Notes: generated from the letters alone by a model not told the origin. DNA of 64,000 nt from Mixta sp031457955 (GCF_031457955.1 NZ_JAVDXN010000004.1:248001-312000); one strand, 5' to 3'. Shown: positions 9,526 through 18,001, numbered from the stretch's first letter. A program made the numbers and translations.

Positions 9526-11019
9526 ATGCAGGGCACCAGAATGCGTCTTATGGTTGGTGGGTTGTTGCTGGCGGCCGTCAGCGGCACATTGCAGGCTGAA
9601 ACACTACAACCCGATCCCGCCTGGCAGCAGGGCAAATTAGATAACGGCCTGAAGTGGCAGCTGCTGAGTACGCCGCAGCGTCCCAACGATCGCGTGGAAG
9701 TTCGCCTGATGGTGAATACCGGATCGTTGACGGAGAATGCCCAGCAAACCGGCTTTAGCCATCTGCTCCCTCGCCTGGCGATGGTTCATAACACCGCGCT
9801 CGATCCGGCGCAGCAGCGCTCGCTGTGGCAGCAGGGCATGGATCCCGATCGTCCACTGCCACCGGCCGTCACATCTTATGAATTCACCTTGTACAATCTC
9901 AGCCTGCCGAATAACCGTCCCGAACTGTTAAAGGATGCCTTGAGCTGGCTCGCCGCCACGGCAGGCAAAATGTCGATTAACGAGCAGGTGGTCAGCACTG
10001 CGCTGAACGCTGACGATCCCATTGCCAGCTGGCCGCTTAACCCGCGTGACGTCTGGTGGCGTTACCGGCTGAAAGGCTCGGCGCTGTTGGGGCATGATCC
10101 CGCGGAACAGCCTAAATCACCGATTGATATCAAACAGCTCAACAGCTTCTATCAGCAGTGGTATACGCCCGATGCGATGACGCTGTTTGTGGTGGGTAAT
10201 GTTGACAGCCGTTCTCTGAGCGAGCAAATCAATAAAGCGTTCTCACCGTTAACCGGCAAGCGTGACATGCCGGCACCGGTGCCGACACTCTCTCCGCTGC
10301 CGTCGCAGCCGGTGGTACTGGTTAACCCCAGCCTGAAGCAGGATCGCCTGTCACTGATTTGGGATATGCCGTGGCAGCCTATTCGCGACTCACAAAACCT
10401 TATCCGCTACTGGCAGAGCGATTTGGCGCGTGAGGCGCTGTTCTGGCACGTTCAGCGCGTATTGAGCGACAGCAAAGCGCAGGGCGTACAGGTTGGCTTT
10501 GACTGCCGCGTGCTGTATCAGCGAGCGCAGTGCGCCATCAGCATGGATTCCGGCGCGGAAACGCTGGAAAAGAACATGAACCTGATTGCTCATGAACTGG
10601 CAAACGTACGGGATAACGGCCTGCCGCAGTCGGAGTTCGACGCGCTGATGGCGCAGAAAACCAGCGAGCTGAATAAGCTATTTGCTACCTATGCGCGTAC
10701 CAATACCGATGTACTGATGAGCCAGCGTTTACGCTCGCAGCAAAACGCGGTGGTGGATATCGCGCCGGAGCAGTATCAAAAATATCGCCAGGACTTCCTT
10801 AATAACCTGACGCTGACCGCACTGAATCAGGAGCTGCGCCAGCAGCTGTCGCAGGAGCTGACGATGTCGCTGATGCAGCCGCAGGGCGAGCCGGAAGCCA
10901 ATATCAAAGCATTGCAGGAGAGCTGGCAGAAAATCATGACGCCGCCACCGGCGCCGGTTGTTGCCACGCCGCAAGAGGAAAAAACGGAAGTGTCAGATAT
11001 TCCGGCACCGCAGTCATAA
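9526..11019 (+). CDS. yhjJ: M16-family peptidase-like protein YhjJ (zinc site lost)
   Basis: This 497-residue protein belongs to the pitrilysin/insulinase (M16) fold and is collinear with E. coli YhjJ (498 aa). Residues 1-24 form a signal peptide (cleavage near LQAET), so it is probably periplasmic. The position that carries the inverse zinc motif HxxEH in active M16 enzymes reads HLLPR here (in GFSHLLPRL), with no second histidine and no glutamate, so it is probably not a zinc protease. E. coli YhjJ lacks the motif as well. M16-type architecture persists (VVGNVD region, late NLNLIAHELA-like helices). It ends just before a strong terminator. The synteny dctA-yhjJ is as in E. coli; its function is unknown to me. 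Confidence 0.92.
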   Translation: MQGTRMRLMVGGLLLAAVSGTLQAETLQPDPAWQQGKLDNGLKWQLLSTPQRPNDRVEVRLMVNTGSLTENAQQTGFSHLLPRLAMVHNTALDPAQQRSLWQQGMDPDRPLPPAVTSYEFTLYNLSLPNNRPELLKDALSWLAATAGKMSINEQVVSTALNADDPIASWPLNPRDVWWRYRLKGSALLGHDPAEQPKSPIDIKQLNSFYQQWYTPDAMTLFVVGNVDSRSLSEQINKAFSPLTGKRDMPAPVPTLSPLPSQPVVLVNPSLKQDRLSLIWDMPWQPIRDSQNLIRYWQSDLAREALFWHVQRVLSDSKAQGVQVGFDCRVLYQRAQCAISMDSGAETLEKNMNLIAHELANVRDNGLPQSEFDALMAQKTSELNKLFATYARTNTDVLMSQRLRSQQNAVVDIAPEQYQKYRQDFLNNLTLTALNQELRQQLSQELTMSLMQPQGEPEANIKALQESWQKIMTPPPAPVVATPQEEKTEVSDIPAPQS

Positions 11020-11023
11020 TTTA

Positions 11024-11056
11024 ACGCCGGTGAGGTGATCCCACCGGCGTTTTTTT
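11024..11056 (+). terminator. Intrinsic terminator after yhjJ
   Basis: ACGCCGGTG (11024-11032) pairs with CACCGGCGT (11042-11050) over a 9-nt loop and is followed by six Ts. It lies between the convergent yhjJ and hydrolase genes. Confidence 0.9.
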
Positions 11057-11063
11057 ATCCACT

Positions 11064-11954
11064 TCAGGCGGTGGTGATGGTGGTTTTCTTCGCCCGCAGC
11101 CATTCGGTGACCAACATCGGCCAGCTGGCTAACGGCGAATCGGCCAGATTGCGCATGCCAAAACCGTGGCCGCCGCGCTCATAGAAATGCAGTTCGACCG
11201 GCACCTTCTGCTCGCGTAGCGCGCTGAAAAAAGCCATGCTGTGGGTAACCGGCACGCTTTCATCGTCTACGGCGTGGATCAGCAGCACCGGCGGCGTTTC
11301 ACGCGTTACGCGCGTTTCCAGCGAATAGGCCTCCAGCGTTTTATCATCCGGCCATGCGCCAAGCAGACGCTGACGCGATTCAGTCTGCGCCAGACCTTCA
11401 CGCATAGAGATCACCGGATAGACCAGCACCAGCGCATCGGGGCGCGCCGAGAGTTTGTCTGCGTTATCCTGCGGCGGATAGAGTTTTTCACTAAAGCGCG
11501 TACCGACGCTGGCGGTGACGTAGCCTCCGGCGGAAAAACCGATCATAACCACGTGTTTGCCGTTAAGGCCGCGTGCGGCACGATCGCGCAGCACACGCAC
11601 CGCACGCTGGGCATCCGCCAGCGGTGCATCCGCCCCTTCGTGATGACCATCCTGCGGCAGGCGATAGGTCATCACCGCCAGCGTATAGCCCATGGCGGTA
11701 AAGAATGTCGCCAGCGAACTGCCTTCGCTATCGATCATAATACGTGCAAAGCTACCGCCAGGCGCCACCAGCAGCGTGGTGCCGTTGGAATCTTCGGGAT
11801 ACCAGACAGCCAGCTCAGGGCAGCGAACGCCTGAGGCCGCCCGATTATAGGGTTCGAATTCTTTGGCTAAATCGATGATCTGCGGCTTAGCGGTTGACTG
11901 ACTGGCTCCGGGCGCGTCGCCGTGTGGCCAGAGATTGAAAATTTCTGCTTTCAT
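11064..11954 (-). CDS. Alpha/beta hydrolase, acetyl-xylan-esterase-like
   Basis: This 296-residue single-domain alpha/beta hydrolase has no signal peptide and is probably cytoplasmic. The nucleophile elbow is GFSAGG (S141), the acid is probably D231 in AVDDESVP, and the base is H263 in GGHGFG. An oxyanion-type PGGSF lies near residue 65-69. This layout fits the BD-FAE/acetyl-esterase group of the prolyl-oligopeptidase-like family, whose members deacetylate carbohydrates; the real substrate is unknown. The start is supported by AGGACAGG upstream. It begins the segment inserted between yhjJ and kdgK relative to E. coli and has host-like codon usage. Confidence 0.82.
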   Translation of the reverse strand: MKAEIFNLWPHGDAPGASQSTAKPQIIDLAKEFEPYNRAASGVRCPELAVWYPEDSNGTTLLVAPGGSFARIMIDSEGSSLATFFTAMGYTLAVMTYRLPQDGHHEGADAPLADAQRAVRVLRDRAARGLNGKHVVMIGFSAGGYVTASVGTRFSEKLYPPQDNADKLSARPDALVLVYPVISMREGLAQTESRQRLLGAWPDDKTLEAYSLETRVTRETPPVLLIHAVDDESVPVTHSMAFFSALREQKVPVELHFYERGGHGFGMRNLADSPLASWPMLVTEWLRAKKTTITTA

Positions 11955-12319
11955 AACCTGTCCTGAGTAGCGTGATGTTTAAGTGCCGGAGCCATAATTC
12001 GCAGCGGATAAAATTCAGGCGGGGCCTATTAATCATTGGCGTTGTCGGGCATTCGCGTCCAGCATTTACTGTGCGCCGAACCACAGAATCAGAATTAGCC
12101 TGGCGCGGGAAAGTTGAATTTAACTTATGGCGAAATAGTGAGGTTTATTAATAATTTTGGTCTACAGAAGAATGTAACGAGAAGATTATTGGTTTTTCTG
12201 GGGGAATGCAGCAAGGGTATTAGTGAACATAAGATCTCTAAAATTAGATGGCGTTATCATTATATGGGATAGTAAACATGGTTTAATCAAAAAGCTTTTA
12301 TTAATAACAAGGAATAGTT
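11955..12319. other. AT-rich intergenic region between divergent hydrolase and effector genes
   Basis: Base composition shifts to AT-rich from about 12110 onward, ahead of the effector gene. No coding frame is convincing. The region must hold the hydrolase promoter (leftward) and the effector promoter (rightward). AAGGAA lies 6 nt before the ATG at 12320. Confidence 0.45.
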
Positions 12320-12802
12320 ATGGCTATAGAATGCATTTTCACGCTCAATGGTATGCCTTTATCAATATTAGAATGTAAAGATGTGGGGAAATTCCCTGCG
12401 TTCTCTGGACAGCAATATGGCCGAAATAATCCTACAATGACAGGGCGGGAGAACATTGGTCCGATTCCAAAAGGACGATACTATATTCTCAATCGTCAAT
12501 CAGGCGGACGAATGGGATTTTTATACGATATGGCTTTGCGCTATGGCTACGGAACTGACCGTAATGAATGGTTTGCATTATACCGTGATGACGGGCAAAT
12601 AGATGATTTTACTTTTGAGGATGGCATCAGGCGCGGACGGTTCCGGTTACATCCGGTCGGACCAAGAGGCTTAAGTGAAGGATGTATAACAGTTAATCAC
12701 ATTCCTGATTTTCATTATTTACGTGCTAGTCTTTTGCAAACTACTACATTTAGTATTCCAGGAACGAGTATGAAAGCTTTTGGCACAGTGCAGGTCAATT
12801 AA
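12320..12802 (+). CDS. DUF2778/Tlde1-type L,D-transpeptidase-like effector candidate
   Basis: This 160-residue protein resembles the DUF2778 (Tlde1) family, in which the Salmonella member is a type VI secretion effector that cuts and exchanges peptidoglycan stem peptides. The visible signature is a histidine followed by SxGC: H111 in RLHPVGP, S119 and C122 in GLSEGCITV, the arrangement of a YkuD-like cysteine active site. Earlier parts (PAFSG around 26-30, GPIPKGRYYI around 47-56) also look family-like. There is no signal peptide, as expected for a contractile-system cargo. The stop overlaps the ATG of a small membrane protein by one base. Composition is clearly more AT-rich than the neighbours, suggesting transfer. 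No T6SS structural, VgrG, Hcp or PAAR gene lies nearby, so delivery is inferred. Confidence 0.75.
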   Translation: MAIECIFTLNGMPLSILECKDVGKFPAFSGQQYGRNNPTMTGRENIGPIPKGRYYILNRQSGGRMGFLYDMALRYGYGTDRNEWFALYRDDGQIDDFTFEDGIRRGRFRLHPVGPRGLSEGCITVNHIPDFHYLRASLLQTTTFSIPGTSMKAFGTVQVN

Positions 12803-13044
12803 TGAAAATTGTTAAGTGGATAGCGTGGATCTTGGGTTTTATCATTTTACTGCTGATGCTCAATCTTATTGTGCCACAGTTTATTTCCGTTGATTTTCAG
12901 TATCTAATAGCAGATATAGCTGGTGTGGCTGGCGCAGAGCAGATTGGTAATATGCTGGTAAATATAACCTTTATTATCTCTCTGATTCTTGCTGTTATTA
13001 TTTTGGCGCTTGCAGTGACGCTAACGCGTAGCAGAAAACGTTAA
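12802..13044 (+). CDS. Small membrane protein, probable immunity partner of the DUF2778 effector
   Basis: This 80-residue protein has two hydrophobic segments (about 7-27 and 50-72) and a basic tail (TRSRKR). The ATG overlaps the effector's stop as TAATG, so the two are co-translated. Its position straight after a cell-wall-targeting toxin candidate and its membrane location make it the obvious immunity candidate, since such toxins act in the periplasm. That role is inferred from context; I do not recognise the sequence itself. It shares the low GC of its partner. Confidence 0.65.
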   Translation: MKIVKWIAWILGFIILLLMLNLIVPQFISVDFQYLIADIAGVAGAEQIGNMLVNITFIISLILAVIILALAVTLTRSRKR

Positions 13045-13096
13045 GCTGCCGGAAAAAAGCGCCATAACTGGCAAGGGGCTGTTAACCGGCTATCAG

Positions 13097-13124
13097 CAAC
13101 CGCTCCAGTGAAAAGAAGCGGTTG
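13097..13124. terminator. Hairpin between the effector pair and the GST gene
   Basis: CAACCGCT (13097-13104) pairs perfectly with AGCGGTTG (13117-13124) over 12 nt, between two convergent genes. No T-run follows, so it is a weak terminator candidate. Confidence 0.35.
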
Positions 13125-13149
13125 AGGATGCAAAGGCGCTTATCTGGTG

Positions 13150-13791
13150 TTACCAGCTGCGCAGTTCGCCATAGGGCACCATTACGTGCTCCTGATAAGC
13201 CGGACGCTGCGTTAAACGCTGATAATATTTTTCCAGCGCAGGTAAAGCGGGACGCGTAATTTCCAGGGTGTAATAGCGATAAAGCAGCGTGCCAAACATA
13301 ATATCCGCCACCGTCAGCCGATCGCCCGCCAGATAGTCGTGCTGTGCCAGTTGCTGGTCGGCAATTTTCAGCAGCATCGTCAGATTATCCAGTGCAGCGC
13401 TAATGGCCTGCTCATCGCGATCTTCCGGCGCGCCCACAAACAGCGGCCAGAATATCGGACGAATAAAACTGACGTAAACGCTTGCTTTCGCCCACTCCGC
13501 CCAGACATCAACCGCTGCGCGCGCCAGCGCCTCTTGCGGCCAGAAGGCGTCATCGCCATAGCGACCGGCCAGATAGCGAACAATGGCGGCAGATTCAAAC
13601 AGCGGGGGGCTGTTATCATCGCGTAGCACCGGCACCAGGCCGTTGGGGTTCATCGCCAAAAATTCTGGCGTATGATTTCCGCCATATTTGTGTCCGATGT
13701 CGATGCGCTGGTAAGGCAGCCCCAGCTCGCCGATACACCACATAACAGCCTGTACATTTGATGAAGTTTTACGTCCCCAAACCTTAAGCAT
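13150..13791 (-). CDS. Glutathione S-transferase family protein
   Basis: A 213-residue cytosolic GST-fold protein. Residues 1-80 form the thioredoxin-like domain: KVWGRKTSSNVQ at the N-terminus supplies the usual activation Ser/Thr region, NPNGLVPVL holds the cis-proline, and ESAAIVRYLA is the glutathione gamma-glutamyl binding stretch. Residues ~90-213 form the helical domain with the N-capping signature DRLTVADIMFG. Substrate is unknown. A good AGGAG precedes the ATG. It is the last gene of the segment inserted between yhjJ and kdgK, and it is 49 bp downstream of the convergent-facing kdgK stop on the same strand. Confidence 0.88.
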   Translation of the reverse strand: MLKVWGRKTSSNVQAVMWCIGELGLPYQRIDIGHKYGGNHTPEFLAMNPNGLVPVLRDDNSPPLFESAAIVRYLAGRYGDDAFWPQEALARAAVDVWAEWAKASVYVSFIRPIFWPLFVGAPEDRDEQAISAALDNLTMLLKIADQQLAQHDYLAGDRLTVADIMFGTLLYRYYTLEITRPALPALEKYYQRLTQRPAYQEHVMVPYGELRSW

Positions 13792-13839
13792 TGCTTACTC
13801 TCCTGAGCGATAACGGAAAGTACAGCATAAGCGCAGCTG

Positions 13840-14775
13840 TTAACGCGGCATAGCATTAAGCGGAATAATCGCACCGCGATGCTGAATGACTGTACTGGCG
13901 GTCAGGTGTCCGCGCTGCGCCGCTTCCTGAGCGCTGCCGCCACACAGCCGCACCGCCAGATAACCTGCGCTAAAGGAGTCGCCCGCCGCCGTGGTATCGA
14001 TAATCTTCTCTTTTTCCAGCCGCATCGCCGGAACTTCCAACAGCGGCTGCGCATCCAGCGCCACCAGGCAGGCATCCGCGCCGCGTTTGATCACGATTTC
14101 GCTAACGCCAGCGGCGCGCGTGCGGGCGATCACCTGTTCCACCGGCGCTTCATCCCACAGTAAGGTCTCATCATCCAGCGTCAGGAAGGCGATATCGGTG
14201 CGCTCGAGCATCGCCTGATACGCCTGCTGCGCATCTTCACGGCTTGCCCAAAGGCGCGGGCGATAGTTGTTATCAAAAATCACTTTGCCGCCGTTGGCGC
14301 GACAGGCAGCGAGCAGTGTCATTAGCCGTTGCCGATCTTCCGCCGTCAGGATCGCCAGACTAATGCCGCTGAGATAGAGGTAATCAAACTGTGCCAGCTG
14401 CTGACAAATCGCCTCTGCCTGCGGGCTTTGCAGCCAAAAACGTGCGGCGGCTTCGTTACGCCAGTAGCTAAAGGTGCGCTCGCCAGCGGCGTCGGTTTCA
14501 ATCACGTACAGGCCCGGCAAGCGGTTTTCCAGGCGCTGCACCAGATCGGTTCGCACGCCTTCCTGCTGCCAGGCGGCAAGCATTTCGCTGCTAAAGTTAT
14601 CGTTGCCCAGCGCGGTCACATATTCCACCGTTAGCTGGTCAGCTGGCGTCTGGCGTGCAATATAAACGGCGGTGTTAAGCGTATCACCGCCAAAGCCGCG
14701 TTTTAGCCTCTCTCCCTGCGATGAAAGTTCGATCATGCACTCGCCGATTACCGCTATTTTTTTCTCTGCCATCAT
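13840..14775 (-). CDS. kdgK: 2-dehydro-3-deoxygluconokinase KdgK
   Basis: KdgK phosphorylates 2-keto-3-deoxygluconate to KDPG, which links pectin and hexuronate breakdown to the Entner-Doudoroff aldolase. The protein is 311 aa from the ATG at 14775, which has GGGG five bases upstream and matches the E. coli start (…KKIAVIGECMIEL); a longer open frame from 14829 adds an unconserved extension. It is a PfkB-family sugar kinase: GGDTLNTAVY near the substrate site and DTTAAGDSFSAGY near residue 250 with the catalytic Asp. A probable KdgR operator lies about 60 bp upstream. Order kdgK-pdeH divergent is as in E. coli. Confidence 0.95.
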   Translation of the reverse strand: MMAEKKIAVIGECMIELSSQGERLKRGFGGDTLNTAVYIARQTPADQLTVEYVTALGNDNFSSEMLAAWQQEGVRTDLVQRLENRLPGLYVIETDAAGERTFSYWRNEAAARFWLQSPQAEAICQQLAQFDYLYLSGISLAILTAEDRQRLMTLLAACRANGGKVIFDNNYRPRLWASREDAQQAYQAMLERTDIAFLTLDDETLLWDEAPVEQVIARTRAAGVSEIVIKRGADACLVALDAQPLLEVPAMRLEKEKIIDTTAAGDSFSAGYLAVRLCGGSAQEAAQRGHLTASTVIQHRGAIIPLNAMPR

Positions 14776-14833
14776 AATCACCCCGTAATGAAAGGCTTTT
14801 AGTCTCCACCGAGCGTGGCGGTGAGTCAATATT

Positions 14834-14850
14834 TTAAAACAGTGTTTTAA
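14834..14850. promoter_or_regulatory. Probable KdgR operator upstream of kdgK
   Basis: TTAAAACAGTGTTTTAA is a perfect 17-bp palindrome around a central G. It differs from the core of the Erwinia/Dickeya KdgR box (TGAAACA-N-TGTTTCA) only by symmetric G-to-A and C-to-T changes. KdgR controls kdgK in enterobacteria, so position and sequence agree. Binding itself is inferred. Confidence 0.6.
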
Positions 14851-15037
14851 TTTAACTTAAGTCACTAATTTGTCGAGATAAGCGGCGATAAAGCAATAAA
14901 TCACGGCGTTATTGTCACGATTGAAAAGATTACCCGCTGATAAAGTAGCACTCCTCAACGCAGCGTGCGCGCAAGAGACCTTGTCGACACCTCGCGATTG
15001 GCTGAGGAACAGAGCCAAACCTGGCAGGATTAAAATC

Positions 15038-15817
15038 ATGATGATGAATAAAATTAGTCATCGGCTTCCTTCCTCAATTGTCATGCAACAACATCAAAAT
15101 CAGCGGAACTACTGGCTGAAATGCCAGCGTTTTTATACCTTTCAACCGATTTATCAGGTTACAGGCCGCCTGATGGCAATTGAGCTACTGACCGCGGTAT
15201 CGCATCCGTCCGCGCCGGGTCAGAAACTGTCGCCGGAACGCTATTTTGCTGCACTGGATATTCCCCAACGTCTACATGTCATTCAGGAACAGCTGGAATT
15301 ACTCAGCCGCTGGGAACACTTTTTTGCCGGAACCGGCTGTATGGCATCGGTCAATATCGATGGACCGGCGCTGATGGCGATTCAGCATCATGCGCCGCTG
15401 CGCGCGTTGATCGCTCGTCTCTCCTGGGTGCGCTTCGAGCTGGTTGAGCATCAGGTTTTGCCGCAGGAAGAGATGGTGGCGCAGATGCCGGAGCTGGGCG
15501 CGCTGTGGCTGGATGATTTCGGTGCCGGAATGGCCAACTTCTCCGCGCTGACGGAACTCAGTTACGATTACATCAAGCTGGCGCGCGAGCTGTTTATGCT
15601 GTTGCGTAACAGCGAAGAGGGCCGCAGTTTGTTTACCACGCTGCTGGCGCTGATTAATCGCTACTGCAAAGGGGTGATTGTCGAAGGCGTGGAAACCGCT
15701 GAAGAGTGGGAGCAGGTGCGCAGTTCGCCTGCTTGCGCCGCCCAGGGCTATTTTTTCGCGCGGCCGCAGCCTTTTGAAGCATTGATTAACCTGCCGTTTC
15801 AGCTTGCCGGATGCTGA
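15038..15817 (+). CDS. pdeH: c-di-GMP phosphodiesterase PdeH (YhjH)
   Basis: A stand-alone EAL-domain phosphodiesterase, soluble, with no sensor domain. In E. coli, YhjH/PdeH is the main flagellar-regulon PDE that keeps c-di-GMP low for motility. The frame opens far upstream (14912), but three ATGs in a row at 15038 follow AGGA at an 8-nt spacing, and homology begins near KISHRL; this gives 259 aa against 255. Catalytic features are present: IELLTAV (the EAL-equivalent), SVNIDG, FELVEH, LDDFGAGMANFSAL, DYIKLAREL and VEGVET. Synteny kdgK-pdeH-yhjG matches E. coli. Together with pdeK it brackets this block with two PDEs linked to the cellulose genes. Confidence 0.93.
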   Translation: MMMNKISHRLPSSIVMQQHQNQRNYWLKCQRFYTFQPIYQVTGRLMAIELLTAVSHPSAPGQKLSPERYFAALDIPQRLHVIQEQLELLSRWEHFFAGTGCMASVNIDGPALMAIQHHAPLRALIARLSWVRFELVEHQVLPQEEMVAQMPELGALWLDDFGAGMANFSALTELSYDYIKLARELFMLLRNSEEGRSLFTTLLALINRYCKGVIVEGVETAEEWEQVRSSPACAAQGYFFARPQPFEALINLPFQLAGC

Positions 15818-15870
15818 TTTCGCCGCTCTCTACTATCTTTACCAAATAGATTGCAGGTAAGGAGACGGAG

Positions 15871-17931
15871 ATGTCACGCGCAGGAAAAATCACCCGTTGG
15901 GTGCTTGGGATTTTTTGTTTGTTGGTTGTGGTGCTGGTAGTGGTTATCGCAACCTTTGACTGGAATCGCCTGAAACCAACCATCAACCAGAAAGTCTCAA
16001 CGGAGTTAAACCGGCCTTTCGCTATTCGCGGCGATCTGGGCGTTAACTGGGCGCGCAACCACGATGAGCAGGGCTGGCGCCGTTGGGTGCCCTGGCCGCA
16101 GATCCATGCGCAGGATATTGTTCTGGGCAACCCGCCCAACATTCCTGAGGTGACGATGGTGCATTTACAGCGCGCCGACGCCACGATTTCCCCGCTGGCG
16201 CTGCTGCATAAAGAGATTTTCATCCCATGGATCAAACTCCAGCAGCCGGACGCCAGGCTGATTCAGACCGCCGACAAAAAGAATAACTGGACGTTCGATC
16301 TCGCCAGCAGCGAGCAGCCGCAAACCGAGCAGCAGCCTTCCGCCTGGTCCTTCCGTCTGGATAATATTCAGTTTGATCGCGCGCATATCGCTTATCGCGA
16401 TGCGGTCAATAAAGCCAATGTCAAAATGGAAGTGGATCCGCTGGGCAAACCGGTGCCGTATGGTCAGGTTGCCGGTGGCGATGATCGGCAGAAGGGCGCG
16501 GCGGATTTCATCTTTGGCTGGCGTGCCAGCGGCACGTATAACGATCAGCAGCTGGATGGCAGTGGCAAGCTGGGCGGCATGCTTTCGCTACGCAGTAAAA
16601 ATACCCCTTTCCCGATCCAGGCTGAAGTGCGCAACGGCAGCACGCGCGTGGGGATTACCGGCAGCCTGCAGGACCCGCTGAATCTGGGCGGACTGGATCT
16701 GCGCGTGCGTTTCTCCGGCGATACGCTGGCTAACCTGTACGATTTGACCGGCGTTCTGCTGCCGGATACGCCGCCGTATGAAACTGACGGCCATCTGACG
16801 GTGAAATTCGGTGAAAAAGGCGATGCCGTTTACCGCTATGAGAAGTTTAATGGTCATATCGGCGATAGCGATATTCACGGCACGCTGTCCTATACGCAGG
16901 GCAAGCCGCGACCGAAGCTGAGCGGTGAAGTGGTGTCCCGTCAGCTGCGTATGGCGGATTTAGGACCGCTGATCGGCGTCGATTCCGGTAAAGATAGCGA
17001 GAAGAGCAAGCGTGCCGAAGCGCAGCGCGGCGAAACGAGCCGTCAACCCGCCGATCGCGTTCTGCCGCACGACCGCTTTGATACCAAAAACTGGGACGTC
17101 ATGGATGCCGACGTGAAGTTTAGCGGCAAGCGTATTGAACACAGCGATTCGTTGCCGTTAAGCGACCTTTATACCCATCTGGAGCTGAAAGATGGCGACC
17201 TGCTGCTGGATCCGCTGCGTTTCGGCATGGCGGGCGGCAATATCAACTCAACGATTCGTCTCGAAGGCAGCAAAACGCCGATGCGCGGCCGTGCTGACCT
17301 GCACGCGCGTCAACTGCATCTGCGCCAGCTTTTCCCCAATGTCGAGGCGATGCGTAGCAGCATGGGCCAGCTCAACGGCGATGCGAAGCTGAGCGGCACC
17401 GGGAATTCAGTGGCGGATTTGCTGGCGACCAGCAACGGCGATATGAAGCTGCTGATGAACGATGGCGTTATCAGCCGAAGCCTGATGGAAATTGTCGGCC
17501 TGAACGTGGGTAATTATGTGGTAGGCAAGCTGTTCGGCGATGACGAAGTGCGCATCAACTGTGCGGCGGCCAATCTGGACGTGCGTAACGGCGTGGCATC
17601 GTCGCGGCTGTTTGTGTTTGATACCAGCAATGCGGTGGTTAACCTTTCCGGTAATGTTAACTTCGCCAATGAGCGCATGGATCTGTCGATTAATCCGGAA
17701 AGCAAAGGCATGCGCATTGTTACCCTGCGTTCCCCGCTTTACGTACGCGGCACCTTTAAAAATCCAGATGCCGGGGTGAAAACCGGGCCGCTGTTAGCGC
17801 GCGGCGCGGCGGCCGTCGCCCTGGGAACGGTGTTAACGCCAGCGGCGGCGTTACTGGCGCTGATTTCGCCCAGCGATAATGAAGATAATCAGTGCGTAAA
17901 TGTCCTGCAGCAGATGAAGAGCCAGAAATAA
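15871..17931 (+). CDS. yhjG: AsmA-family protein YhjG
   Basis: A 686-residue AsmA-like protein: one N-terminal TM helix (about 8-28) and a large periplasmic domain of repetitive beta structure ending in a short hydrophobic tail. AsmA-family proteins form bridge-like grooves between inner and outer membranes and are linked to phospholipid transport; the specific role of YhjG is not known to me. The sequence is collinear with E. coli YhjG. A GGAGACGGAG ribosome site precedes the ATG. It follows pdeH on the same strand by 53 bp and could be read with it. A strong terminator follows. Confidence 0.9.
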   Translation: MSRAGKITRWVLGIFCLLVVVLVVVIATFDWNRLKPTINQKVSTELNRPFAIRGDLGVNWARNHDEQGWRRWVPWPQIHAQDIVLGNPPNIPEVTMVHLQRADATISPLALLHKEIFIPWIKLQQPDARLIQTADKKNNWTFDLASSEQPQTEQQPSAWSFRLDNIQFDRAHIAYRDAVNKANVKMEVDPLGKPVPYGQVAGGDDRQKGAADFIFGWRASGTYNDQQLDGSGKLGGMLSLRSKNTPFPIQAEVRNGSTRVGITGSLQDPLNLGGLDLRVRFSGDTLANLYDLTGVLLPDTPPYETDGHLTVKFGEKGDAVYRYEKFNGHIGDSDIHGTLSYTQGKPRPKLSGEVVSRQLRMADLGPLIGVDSGKDSEKSKRAEAQRGETSRQPADRVLPHDRFDTKNWDVMDADVKFSGKRIEHSDSLPLSDLYTHLELKDGDLLLDPLRFGMAGGNINSTIRLEGSKTPMRGRADLHARQLHLRQLFPNVEAMRSSMGQLNGDAKLSGTGNSVADLLATSNGDMKLLMNDGVISRSLMEIVGLNVGNYVVGKLFGDDEVRINCAAANLDVRNGVASSRLFVFDTSNAVVNLSGNVNFANERMDLSINPESKGMRIVTLRSPLYVRGTFKNPDAGVKTGPLLARGAAAVALGTVLTPAAALLALISPSDNEDNQCVNVLQQMKSQK

Positions 17932-17966
17932 CGCGTTCATTATCGGCGCATGGATGAAAAATAATC

Positions 17967-18001
17967 AAACCCCGCAATCCGACAGGATGGCGGGGTTTTT
18001 T
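17967..18001 (+). terminator. Intrinsic terminator after yhjG
   Basis: AAACCCCGC (17967-17975) pairs with GCGGGGTTT (17990-17998) and continues in Ts. It starts 35 nt after the yhjG stop. Confidence 0.88.

Noticed and set aside
14884..14943. Possible FliA (sigma-28) promoter for pdeH: GGCGATAA or GCTGATAA as -10 boxes
   Set aside because: Both -10 boxes are close to GCCGATAA, but neither has a convincing TAAAGTTT at the right spacing. E. coli pdeH is flagellar-regulated, so it deserves a scan with a proper matrix, but I cannot support it.
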